A stretch of 64,000 nt of DNA from Prevotella sp. P5-50. GTDB taxonomy: Bacteria; Bacteroidota; Bacteroidia; Bacteroidales; Bacteroidaceae. A program made the position numbers and the translations under genes. Where the stretch lies: assembly GCF_002251295.1 (NCBI RefSeq), contig NZ_NPJA01000013.1, positions 124,001-188,000 of the forward strand, in the 5' to 3' direction. The first letter of the stretch is position 1. Each line of letters starts with the position of its first letter. Shown here in pieces: positions 33,986 to 43,700 of this stretch. The notes beneath the pieces are model-generated. The model saw only the letters and a list, made by a program, of their open reading frames with translations. It did no database searches and was not told the origin of the DNA.

Positions 33986-34015
33986 GTCTTAGCATTCTTA
34001 GTTAGTAATCAGAGG

Positions 34016-34047
34016 CAAATGTAGCAAGAAATTTTGAATACTGCAAA
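34016..34047 (-). promoter_or_regulatory. Promoter of the lplA-gcvTHPAPB-lpdA operon
   Basis: On the minus strand, TTTG (34044-34047) is followed after 20 bases by TACATTTG (34016-34023), an exact -33/-7 match. The leader to the lplA start is about 25 bases, too short for a glycine riboswitch. Confidence 0.85.
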
Positions 34048-34058
34048 TTATTTGCATA

Positions 34059-35645
34059 TTATTTCTTGTCGTAGGCATGCAACGGATAGTCGGTGGTATA
34101 GTGGAGACCTCTGCACTCCTTGCGTTCCAACGCCCATCGTGTGATGAGATATCCCACATTGATCATGTTGCGCAGTTCGCAGATGTCCCTACTTGCCTTG
34201 ACGCGCTTGAAGAGCCGTTCGGTTTCCTCATAGAGCATGTCGAGTCGGTCCCATGCCCGGTGCAGGCGCAGGTCAGAGCGCACGATGCCCACATAGTTGG
34301 ACATGATCTGCGTCACTTCCTTGACCGATTGCGTGATGAGCACTTTCTCTTCGTTGGTCATAGTGCCCTCGTCGTTCCACTCCGGCACATTGGTATTATA
34401 GTCGTATTCGTCGATATGCTGCAGCGAGTGTCTGGCAGCGGCATCGGCATAGACCACCGCCTCGATGAGCGAGTTGCTTGCCAGTCGGTTGCCGCCGTGC
34501 AGTCCGGTGCATGAACACTCACCAAGGGCATAGAGCCGTTCAATGCTCGACTGTCCGTTGAGATCTACTTTGATGCCTCCACACATATAGTGTGCTGCAG
34601 GGCGCACGGGGATGTAGTCGGTGGTGATGTCGATACCTATCGACAGGCATTTCTGATAGATATTGGGGAAATGGTGGCGCGTCTCTTCTGCGGGCTTATG
34701 GGTCACGTCAAGACAGACGTGGTCCAGTCCGTGTATCTTCATCTCCTTGTCTATGGCGCGTGCCACGATGTCACGTGGTGCGAGCGACAGCCTTTCGTCG
34801 TATTTCTCCATGAAGGTCTCGCCGTTGGGCAGTTTCAGTATGCCGCCATAGCCTCGCATCGCCTCGGTGATGAGGTAGGCAGGGTGTGTCTCTTTCGGAT
34901 TATGCAGTACGGTGGGGTGAAACTGCACGAACTCCATATCTGCCACCGTACCTTTGGCGCGATAGACCATGGCGATACCATCGCCAGTGGCTATCACGGG
35001 GTTCGACGTGGTGAGATATACCGCTCCGCATCCACCGGTACACATCACGGTGATTTTCGCCAAATAGGTATCTACCTTCTCTGTGTCGGGATTGAGCACG
35101 TATGCTCCGTAACACTGGATGTGTGGTGACCGTCGGGTGACGCGCACACCAAGATGATGCTGGGTGATGATCTCCACGGCAAAATGGTGCTCTTTGATAT
35201 CTATGTTAGGATTGTTGCGCACCGCCTCCATCAGTCCTCGCTGTATCTCCGCACCGGTATCGTCGGCATGGTGGAGAATACGGAATTCAGAGTGGCCTCC
35301 CTCGCGGTGCAGGTCAAAGTGCCCGTCTTTCTTGTCGAAATTGACTCCCCAGTTGACGAGTTCTTCAATCTGTGACGGTGCATTACGCACCACTTGTTCC
35401 ACGGCCTTAGGGTCGGAGATGTAGTCGCCGGCTATCATTGTATCTTCAATGTGCTTTTCAAAGTTATCCACTTTCAGATTAGTGACAGAGGCAACACCAC
35501 CTTGCGCAAACGAGGTATTGGCCTCGTCGAGCGAACTTTTGCAAATCATACAGACGCGTCCCTTATTGGCACGTGCTATCTTCAGGGCGTAGCTCATACC
35601 GGCCACACCTGCACCTATTATGAGATAATCGTACTTATAAACCAT
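34059..35645 (-). CDS. nadB: L-aspartate oxidase
   Basis: The flavoenzyme oxidises L-aspartate to iminoaspartate, the first step of de novo NAD synthesis. The 528-residue protein shows the FAD dinucleotide fold (YLIIGAGVAGMSYALKIA), the SSLDEANTSFAQGGVASV loop, the HREGGHSEFRILH substrate block, MEFVQFHPT, and the RPAAHYMCGGIKVD and GECSCTGLHGGNRLASNSLIEAVVY motifs of the fumarate reductase/succinate dehydrogenase flavoprotein superfamily. nadA and nadC are not adjacent. It has its own -7 box and is divergent from dacB. Confidence 0.95.
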   Translation of the reverse strand: MVYKYDYLIIGAGVAGMSYALKIARANKGRVCMICKSSLDEANTSFAQGGVASVTNLKVDNFEKHIEDTMIAGDYISDPKAVEQVVRNAPSQIEELVNWGVNFDKKDGHFDLHREGGHSEFRILHHADDTGAEIQRGLMEAVRNNPNIDIKEHHFAVEIITQHHLGVRVTRRSPHIQCYGAYVLNPDTEKVDTYLAKITVMCTGGCGAVYLTTSNPVIATGDGIAMVYRAKGTVADMEFVQFHPTVLHNPKETHPAYLITEAMRGYGGILKLPNGETFMEKYDERLSLAPRDIVARAIDKEMKIHGLDHVCLDVTHKPAEETRHHFPNIYQKCLSIGIDITTDYIPVRPAAHYMCGGIKVDLNGQSSIERLYALGECSCTGLHGGNRLASNSLIEAVVYADAAARHSLQHIDEYDYNTNVPEWNDEGTMTNEEKVLITQSVKEVTQIMSNYVGIVRSDLRLHRAWDRLDMLYEETERLFKRVKASRDICELRNMINVGYLITRWALERKECRGLHYTTDYPLHAYDKK

Positions 35646-35668
35646 AACGTTTCGTTATAATATTGGTG

Positions 35669-35676
35669 CAAAAATA
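35669..35676 (-). promoter_or_regulatory. -7 box (TATTTTTG) of nadB
   Basis: A TAnnTTTG match on the minus strand, 23 bases before the nadB start. The nearest -33-like TTTG is 26 bases further upstream, longer than the ideal spacing. Confidence 0.55.
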
Positions 35677-35719
35677 CTAATTTCTTATGGAAAATCGACC
35701 ATCAAACCATATTATTTTG

Positions 35720-35727
35720 TAATTTTG
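35720..35727 (+). promoter_or_regulatory. -7 box (TAATTTTG) of dacB
   Basis: A TAnnTTTG match ten bases before the dacB ATG, so the leader would be very short. It forms a divergent pair with the nadB -7 box about 45 bases away. Confidence 0.55.
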
Positions 35728-35737
35728 CACCCATATT

Positions 35738-36955
35738 ATGAGTAAGATAAAGATTATACTGTTATTATTGTGGGCAGCAGTGGCTGCTTCTGCCCAGGAA
35801 ACAGAGGAGCCCGATACCTTTCAGGTCGATACCATCGATGTGGCACTGCCATGGCCGCAGAACATCCAGTATCGCCTCGACTCGCTGCTCCGCCACCCTA
35901 TGTTTGAAACCAGCACTGTGGGTCTGGAGGTCTATGACCTGACAGCCGACTCTATATTATATAAGGTGAACGAGCACCAGATGTTGCGTCCGGCATCGAC
36001 CATGAAGCTTCTCACCGCCATCACCGCCATCGACAAGTTGGGCGGCTCCTACCAATTTCGCACCCAACTCTATTATACTGGAAAGGTAGAAAACCACACC
36101 CTGACGGGCGATCTCTACTGCGTGGGCGGTTTCGATCCCCGTTTCAACATTGACGACATGAATGCCTTCGTGGAGAGTATCCGCCACATGGGCGTAGACA
36201 CGATCCGCGGCAGCATCGTGGCAGACCGCAGCATGAAGGATGCCGACCTCTTGGGCGAGGGATGGTGTTGGGACGACGACAATCCGCCGCTGTCGCCACT
36301 GACCATCGGTCGCAACACGCAGTTTGTCGATCGCTTCATCCGCCAGCTCGTTGACGACGGAGTGGTGCTCGATGTGCGCGTATCCGACGGCACACTGCCC
36401 GACAGCGCCTTCCATCTCTGTTCGCGTTTCCACAGCATCGACCAAATACTGTTACGCATGATGAAGCAGAGCGACAATTTCTATGCCGAAGCCATGTTCT
36501 ACCAGTTGGCAGCCCATCAGGACCACCGCCCTGCGCGCGCCAAGGATGCCGCCGCCATTGTCAAGCGGTTGATTTCCAAGGTAGGACTGGGCCATCGTCC
36601 CTACCGCATAGCCGACGGCAGTGGACTATCGCTCTACAACTATCTCTCTGCAGACCTTGAGGTGCGCCTCCTGCGCTATGCCTACCGCAACAGCACGGTC
36701 TATCTCCATCTTCTGCCCTCGCTCCCTGTGGCGGGCAGCGATGGCACCTTGCGCAACCGCATGCGCGGCTCGTTTGCCGCCGACAATGTCAAGGCAAAGA
36801 CCGGAACACTCGAAGGCGTTTCGGCACTGGCTGGCTATTGCACCGCTGCCAACGACCATCGCCTGTGTTTCTCCATCATCAACCAAGGTGTCATGCACAC
36901 CAGCAACGCACGACGATTCCAAGACCGAGTCTGCAATGCACTTTGTGCACCTTGA
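35738..36955 (+). CDS. dacB: D-alanyl-D-alanine carboxypeptidase/endopeptidase, PBP4 (S13) family
   Basis: This periplasmic peptidoglycan hydrolase would trim or open cross-links. The 405-residue protein has a signal peptide (about 1-20, cleavage after ASAQ) and the three penicillin-binding motifs: S87-T-M-K90, SDN (in MKQSDNFYAEA) and KTG (VKAKTGTLEGVSALAGY). An insertion domain lies between the first two motifs (residues 115-235), shorter than in E. coli PBP4, which explains the reduced total length compared with about 450-480. It is followed by a hairpin and then by the non-coding inverted-repeat element. Confidence 0.92.
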   Translation: MSKIKIILLLLWAAVAASAQETEEPDTFQVDTIDVALPWPQNIQYRLDSLLRHPMFETSTVGLEVYDLTADSILYKVNEHQMLRPASTMKLLTAITAIDKLGGSYQFRTQLYYTGKVENHTLTGDLYCVGGFDPRFNIDDMNAFVESIRHMGVDTIRGSIVADRSMKDADLLGEGWCWDDDNPPLSPLTIGRNTQFVDRFIRQLVDDGVVLDVRVSDGTLPDSAFHLCSRFHSIDQILLRMMKQSDNFYAEAMFYQLAAHQDHRPARAKDAAAIVKRLISKVGLGHRPYRIADGSGLSLYNYLSADLEVRLLRYAYRNSTVYLHLLPSLPVAGSDGTLRNRMRGSFAADNVKAKTGTLEGVSALAGYCTAANDHRLCFSIINQGVMHTSNARRFQDRVCNALCAP

Positions 36956-37040
36956 TGATACACAGCGCGATACATACGCGTACACGAAAGACTGTCGTCG
37001 GTAAACGACTATTCACGCTGTTGTTCCTCGGTTAGTTGAT

Positions 37041-37073
37041 GAAAGAGAGCGGTGAATCAACAGCACCGCTTTC
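37041..37073 (+). terminator. Probable dacB terminator at the edge of the inverted-repeat element
   Basis: GCGGTG pairs with CACCGC, extended by a GAAAG/CTTTC pairing with a small bulge, and an A/T-rich stretch follows. Its downstream arm overlaps the outer end of the large inverted repeat. Confidence 0.55.
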
Positions 37074-37736
37074 AGATACAGTTATTTTAGTTTTCAAAAA
37101 ATTTCGACCACTCGACCACCACGTCAACCTAACACGCAGTGGTTTAGAACTTTAAGTGGTGGTCGAATCCTTAAATTTCGACCACACTTCGACCACCGCT
37201 TCGACCACACTTCAACAGCTCTTCAACCACGCGGATTGCCATCTATCAGCATCATAAATCTCTGAACAAGCATATATATCTATGTCAAAGTGGGGTATTT
37301 GAGTTTGTCAGCGTTTTTTCAAACCTTGATAATATTTTTGTCAAACGTTAGACAATACCATTGTCAAACGTTAGATAACACCATTGTCAACCGTTGGATA
37401 ACACCATTGTCAAACGTTGGATAACACCTTTTTCGAACATTGAAAACACCTTTATCAAACGTTGAAAATACCTTTATCAAACATTGGACAGGACCTCTAT
37501 TAAACGTTATTTCCAAATACCGATCAGTTTTATTTCTGAATGACAATTGTTATTTTTATGGATAGATATGAGCATCGCAGATATGCTTACGCCATTCTGT
37601 GGTCGAAGTGTGGTCGTAATCCCATGATTTAGGTTTTCGACCACACCATAAGACACTAACAGATAGAACATTGCAAATATCCGTGGTCGTGTGGTCGAAA
37701 TTTCTTGAAAACTAAAATAACTGTACGCGAAAGCGG
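37066..37736. mobile_element. Non-coding element bounded by ~56-bp inverted repeats
   Basis: The left end (37066-37123) and the right end (37680-37736) are inverted copies: both contain CCGCTTTC, then ACAGTTATTTTAGTTTTCAA, then AAATTTCGACCAC, with only scattered mismatches. Inside are further GGTCGA/TCGACC repeats forming nested hairpins (for example CGACCACCAC near 37113 against GTGGTGGTCG near 37156) and an array of 22-23 bp tandem repeats at about 37315-37510. No transposase or other gene is inside. It fills the space between the convergent genes dacB and sprA; its right end stops 15 bases from the sprA stop. It behaves like a MITE or a dispersed structured element. A partial second copy is at 54062-54522. 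Confidence 0.7.
37315..37510. repeat. 22-23 bp tandem repeat array, first copy
   Basis: About nine diverged units of the type TTGTCAAACGTTGGATAACACC follow one another without spacers. The core TCAAACGTT is nearly constant; the flanks vary (GGATAACACC or GAAAACACC, and ATTGTC or TTTATC). Unlike a CRISPR array there is no unique spacer. The same unit recurs at 54082-54294. Confidence 0.88.
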
Positions 37737-37751
37737 AGTTGCCATTCGCCC

Positions 37752-40700
37752 TCACCTCGACAGACTGACTTTAAGCGACAGTCCGAAATCGTGGGTAGTG
37801 GTTGGATAGCTTGCTGATGACAGCAAGGGGGTGTTGGTCTGCCGATCGTAGTAGGCGCTGAGGGTGAGCAGGCGCGACAAAGTATAGTCTGCCACAAAAG
37901 ACAGGCGGAGGGCGGTATTGCCGCTGTTGGCGGCACTCGTAGCGGTAGCAATATCGCGAGAGAGGGATGCCTGACGACGCAACGAGAGGTCGAGACGCAA
38001 CGAGAGGTCGTGGTTGACACCTGTCTTGACACTCTTCTGACTGTCGGGCTGTTGGCGCTGGCTGCGCTGGGCGCGGCTCACCCTACGATTGCCGGCGGTG
38101 CCGAAGAGGTTGAAGTCGCTGATGGTATATGCCATGCCCAGCACCCAGTCGTTGGAACGGCTCTCGTTGATCTGCACACTCGTAGTGGATAGGCTGACAA
38201 TGCGCGTGGTGCGGTATTCGAGTTTCACACTGAGGTCGTTGTGCAGCGACACGTCGATGCCGAGCAATGGCGAGAAAGCTTCGTTCAGACTGACAGTCGG
38301 CACACTATAGTCGGCAAGAGTGGCAGCATTGGTGGCGGAGTAGCTGCCTACGGCATAGATGCTCCGATAGGCGTGTGACAGCGTGATGCTCTTGAAATGG
38401 TCTGCCACCCATGACAGCGCAGAGAGCCCCGTATAGCGTACGGTCCAATTGGGCAGCATCGATGCCAGCGAGGGGAAGAAGCTGCCACTACCTCCACTGC
38501 TGGTATAGGCGGAGAGGAAGGCGGGTATCATGACGGTGGCATGATAGGCATCGGGCACACTACCGTAGGCCGCGGCGGCTCGCTGCCGATAGCCTTCGAG
38601 CGACCGACAGAAGCGGCTGAACGAAGCGGAGCGGTATCCGCCTGTGGCACTGCCCGTGGATTCCAGTGCCGACTTGAGCGACAGGGTGGTCATAGAGAAT
38701 GATCCGCTCAGCGTGGTGGGCATGCCGGAATACATATATTGTATGGTACGCGCACGTGTGTGCGTGCGACTGGCATGGAGGTCGATGCGCAACCCGCGCA
38801 GGGGTTCCAGCACGGCGCGCAACTGCAAGTCGGTGGTGTGGTTGGCAGTGGCTGGCGATGCGATGCTGTCTGCTGTGAGCAGCCATCCGCGGTCGAGGGC
38901 TCGACTGACATAGGCATCATCTACCGTGCCGAAGGCGAAGGCGAGACCAGGTGCCATCAGGTGACCGCCTCGCTGTCCGAAAACATCACCTATGGTGGGA
39001 AGGAAGCCGGGCACCGACAGCGAGTAGTCGTCTCGATAAGTGAGACTGGCGGAGCGCACCATCATGAGTACCTGGGTGGCTGACTGCAGGGAGCGATACC
39101 ACCACTGGCGGTCTAAGGGTGGGCGCTCGGCTACCGACAGCAGGATAGTGGCGGTGTCGCGAGAGTCGATGCGCAACTGGCGGCGGTCAAGCAGCTTATA
39201 GCGCAGGGGGTAGGTGCGCCCGTCGCGAGTGCGTGCGGTGACGGTGAGGCGACGCGTGGCCTTGTCGTGGGTCACTATGGTAACGGTGTCTGCCGACAGT
39301 CTGACTTCGCGTTGCCACGTACCTTGGTTTTTGGGCAGGATGCGCTCTTCTCTGCTCTTCGGCTGCGGCCTCTTTGCCGCAGTTCTGCCACGCACTGTCG
39401 GCTGTCTGCCGACAGTCTGCCATTTGGCACGCTGCTGATTGAGGCGGCGCAGAAAGGGCACGTGGTTATAGAGGGTCTCCATATTGAATGTGGCAGAGAG
39501 GCTGACCTGCCGGTTGGTGGTGATGGTATGTCCCAGACTGGTACCGTCGTCGAGTTCTGTGCCGCGCAGCCAACTATAGTGGGCGTCGTACTTGGCAGTG
39601 CCGGTCACCCAGTCGAAGACGGGCAACAGGCTGAGTGGCCACTGCAGGGTAGCTGAGAAGCGCTGCTGATAGTCGAGCGGTTCGCCAAAGCGGCGGATGC
39701 TCTGCCATACCGAGTCTTTCCATGCCTGATACTGTTCGGGATAGAGGTCTTTGTTGACGGGGGTGTAGGGTTCTTCTATCTGTGCGTGGGTGGCAGACTG
39801 GAAATCGAGGTGGAGGCGCTGGGTGAGATCCCAGCGTACGGCAAACTCGCGATTCCACAGAAACTGCTGACTGAAGGTTAGGGGTAGCTGTTGGCCGCCT
39901 ATGCTCTCCATGTCGCGCTCTTGCAGTTCGTAGTAGTTGCGCAGCATCTCGGTATTGAACGAGATGCTCTGCGGTAGCCAGTTCACTCCTAACTGTCTGG
40001 GATATTGCGCCCATTGGGAGCGGCCCTTGATCTTACGGAACGGTACCCAGGGCTTCACCACGGGTTCATAGACATAGTTGAAAGCACCACGCCACTGATC
40101 TTCCTTCTCATAGACCGTGGTCTCGCCACTGGTCTGGCGGTGGGAGTGGCTGTAGGAGAACGAGAAATTGGCAGGGTCGTAGGGCATGGGGGCTTTTCTT
40201 GAACGGATGCCGACACGCACATTAGACAGCGACAGATTGGTATTGGTGGTGCGGGTGACGGCGATACGCTCGATGGAATCGCGCTCCTGCTTGTTGGCTG
40301 CGGCATCGAGTGCCTCGTCGAGGGTCAGGTCAGTATCGAGCGGATTGTATTTCGGACGGGTTTCCTCTTTCGTCACCGAATAGTATAGCGGTGCCGACAC
40401 CTTGGCTTTGTCGGGGAAGAAGCGTCCCAGTTCGATACTGGCGGTGACTGAATAGGTCTTGTAATCGTCAGTGGAGCGCTGTAGCACGCTCTCTTCGAGT
40501 CCGCCAAATCCGCTGGTCATCATCCTTCCACTGACATTGACCGTCCCCACATCGGAGAGTTGCATATTCATGGCACCACTCACAGCCCAGCCTCCATTGT
40601 CGTTGAAGTCGCGCAGACGGAGCTCATTGACCCACACCTCTCCCGACTTTTGCGTGCCCGACTTGTTGCGCACACCGATCATCAGCGTTCTGACCTCACC

Positions 40701-43700
40701 GAGCGACGGATTGCCGAGGATGCTTACCGTGCAACCGGTATGGCTGGCATCGGGCTCTGAGTAGATTTGCGTGAACACAGCCCCACCCTGTGCCCTTGAC
40801 TTGTTGCGCTGTCGCTTGAGACGGGTAAAGGCGGAGAGGTTGACATCAAGCATATTAGCCTCTGGCCACACAGCCCTGCGATCGTCGATGCTGTATTTGT
40901 TGTAGTCGTTGCGATCGGGGGTCAGCGTCAGCGGTATCTCGTACTCATAATAGTTGTTTTTATAATCGCTACCCAACCGCACGAATACTGCCAAATCGCC
41001 ATGTTGCAAGTCTGTGGCATCATCGATGAGGTGGTTGGCATGGACAAACATCTGCAGATTTCTATAACGGCGCAGGTCGAGCATGGTGTTCTTATAGACC
41101 GCCTTCGACTCGGCGGGTGCGAGATTACGCACCACGAGGTTCATCGCCTGCTCGTTGTCTTCCACGAGTTGCGGTTGGGAGGGGTCGGTAACACGACTGA
41201 TGCCTGGCGGCAAGACATAGTTGACGGGACGCTTGTCGTTGTTTTCCTCAATATTCACCGCACTGACCTCGATGGTTCCTGTAGTCGCGCCATTGGTCAG
41301 GGGTTGCTGATAGATGCGCCATTCGCCACGCACCAAATCGAGGGAGCCGAAGCGCAACACCACCGGGCGGCGAAACTGGGTGAGAAACATGCGCATGAAG
41401 CGGATGCTGGTGAAGTCGTTGATATTGCCCACCCGCTGGTCATACTGGCTGAGGGGAATGCGAAACTGATACCACCGGACGGTTTCACTCGTTCCGTTGC
41501 GCAGCGGCACCGTTGTCTCGCGAATGTCGGTGATATGGTTATATCCCAGGCGCATATCCTCTGGGCGTATGCTGACACGATACTGGTAATAGCGTTCGTA
41601 TTCGTTGAGCGTATAGTCCTGATTGATATCCTCCACATCGGGCGTGGTCTTATAGCTGGTATCATAGCCTTCGGTCTGACTGTCGGAATCGGGCGAATTG
41701 CCTTGCGGCATGTTGATTCGCTTATAGCGTTCAAGGATGGAGGTCTTGCGCTCATCGTAATCGCGACCACGGTAATAGTGGTAGTTGTCGTTTGCGGGAT
41801 CGGCATGGATGGCGGCACGCACACTGTCATTGACCTGCACACCTTCTAAGAAGCGGACATACGCTGGTTGGGAGCGTTCCTCTTCATCAGTCAGTCCGTT
41901 GAGTCCCACATCTTGTTTGAGGCGTGCTCCGGCTGTTGTGGCAAAGGCGTAGGTCTCTGTAGGCTGCTGGGGCACCTTACCCCATGCTGTACGGATGAAC
42001 GATCCCTGTCCGTCAACAGGCATATTGCTCTCCGAGAATTTCTTGCCGTCGCGCAAGACGTCCTCACTCACCTCACCAAGATTGATGTAGAGGTCGCCAC
42101 CGTAATCAGCAGCACCGCCATCGCGGTCGGCATAGATAAAGGGGTCGAGCAACCAAAATTCCACATATTCAATATTGGCGGTTTCGAAATCATTGGTATC
42201 CAGGCGGCGCATCATGCCTCCCCATCGCTGTTGCGGATTGCGCAAGTGTCCATCGGCGGTGAGGTCGGTAGTGAGGTTGTAGGCTCCGCGCTCTTCGGGA
42301 TAATAAGCCAAATCGAGGATGGGCAGCGTGGCTGTCACACCACTGTAAGTGCTCTGCTGACGGTTGGGATAGAGTTCGCTAACATAGACTGATCTCACAT
42401 AGTGGTTAGACAACTGCTGGAGGTCGCTCTTGATATGGCTGGGGGTGAGCGACGACGAGCGATAGGTGAAGATAGGATCGATATTATACCATGCCAGCAA
42501 GGCACGGTTGAAACCACTTGTCACTGAGTCGCGGTCGGCATGTTCGGGAAACATGCTCGGCACGCTCGACATCACCCATGCCTTGGGGTCGCTGACGTCA
42601 ATGCCGTTTTTGGCATTCTCGAAATCATCAATATACGAGGCATGGCTCTGCGTGCCGCCTGCCTGACCTGCCAAGAGTTGGGCGAACTCGCCAGTAAAAG
42701 AGAGTTGTGAGGGTTTTGTGCAATGGAGGAAGGGCAGACGGTTGAGCATATTGGTGAGCCATTGACTCTCCTGTCGCCAGTTGATGTTGAGTCCCCACAA
42801 CATGTTGCGCAGCGGTTCGCTACCCATAGTCACCTTCGAGGTCAGCGGTTGCTCGGTCAGATACTGTAATGTGCCGCCCAACTGCAATGCCTTACTGACG
42901 TCATACTGCCAGTTGAGTCCTAACATGGTTTTGCGCTGCATACCATAGTCGGTATCGCTCTCCAGCGATACATTGACATTGGTGCCGGCATCGATAATGC
43001 TCTGATTGAGAATGGTCACCTCACCCACAGCATAGTCAACACTATAGTCTGATCCTTCAGTCAGTACCACACCGCCGGCAGTCACCACCACCGACCCTTG
43101 CGGCACATTATAAGCACCGAGCGAGATGACATTGGCTGACGTTCCCCGATACTGACCGACAAGCATATACTTATTCTTCTCTGCCATCTGCCGTGCTGCC
43201 GTTCGGGTGGTGTCATAGAGTTCGGCAAACACATAGCGTTCAGCCTCATCGGCACTGACACCATGAGAGGTGAGATAGCGGCGCAAGGTCTGGCCGAAGG
43301 GTTCGACTGCTGGCAGGAATACACGGCCGTCGCCGACGGTGTAGTCCTCAACATAATCGAAATAACCATTACTATTGGGGCGATTGTTGTTGTCAAGACG
43401 GTCGCATCCCAATACCCGCAACAGGGGAGTATCTTTAACCTGCTGCACGGGGATGTAGTTGAGCCATACACCAGTAGTATCGCTTTGATACTTGATATCG
43501 AGACGAAACTTAGTACGCTCCACCTGAGATGCCAGATAATACACATTCTTCATCATCAACCGCCAGTTGGGCTGCATCGGATGGTTGCTGGTATTCTTCA
43601 GCGATTTAACGAATATCGCTTCTGAAGTATTGGTGTGGTCGGATGCGAATTCACCCACTTGGTAAACCCGACCGCCTGAGGTATATTCGAAAGCTACGGC

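Noticed and set aside
33986..34015. Glycine riboswitch before the gcv operon
   Set aside because: The leader between promoter and lplA is about 25 bases, far too short.
37315..37510. Tandem array as a possible CRISPR array
   Set aside because: Units are contiguous, with no unique spacers and no cas genes; the same applies to 54082-54294.
37364..37546. Small open frame on the minus strand within the tandem array
   Set aside because: Its repetitive protein is a by-product of 23-bp units keeping frame in part of the array; no start context or homology.
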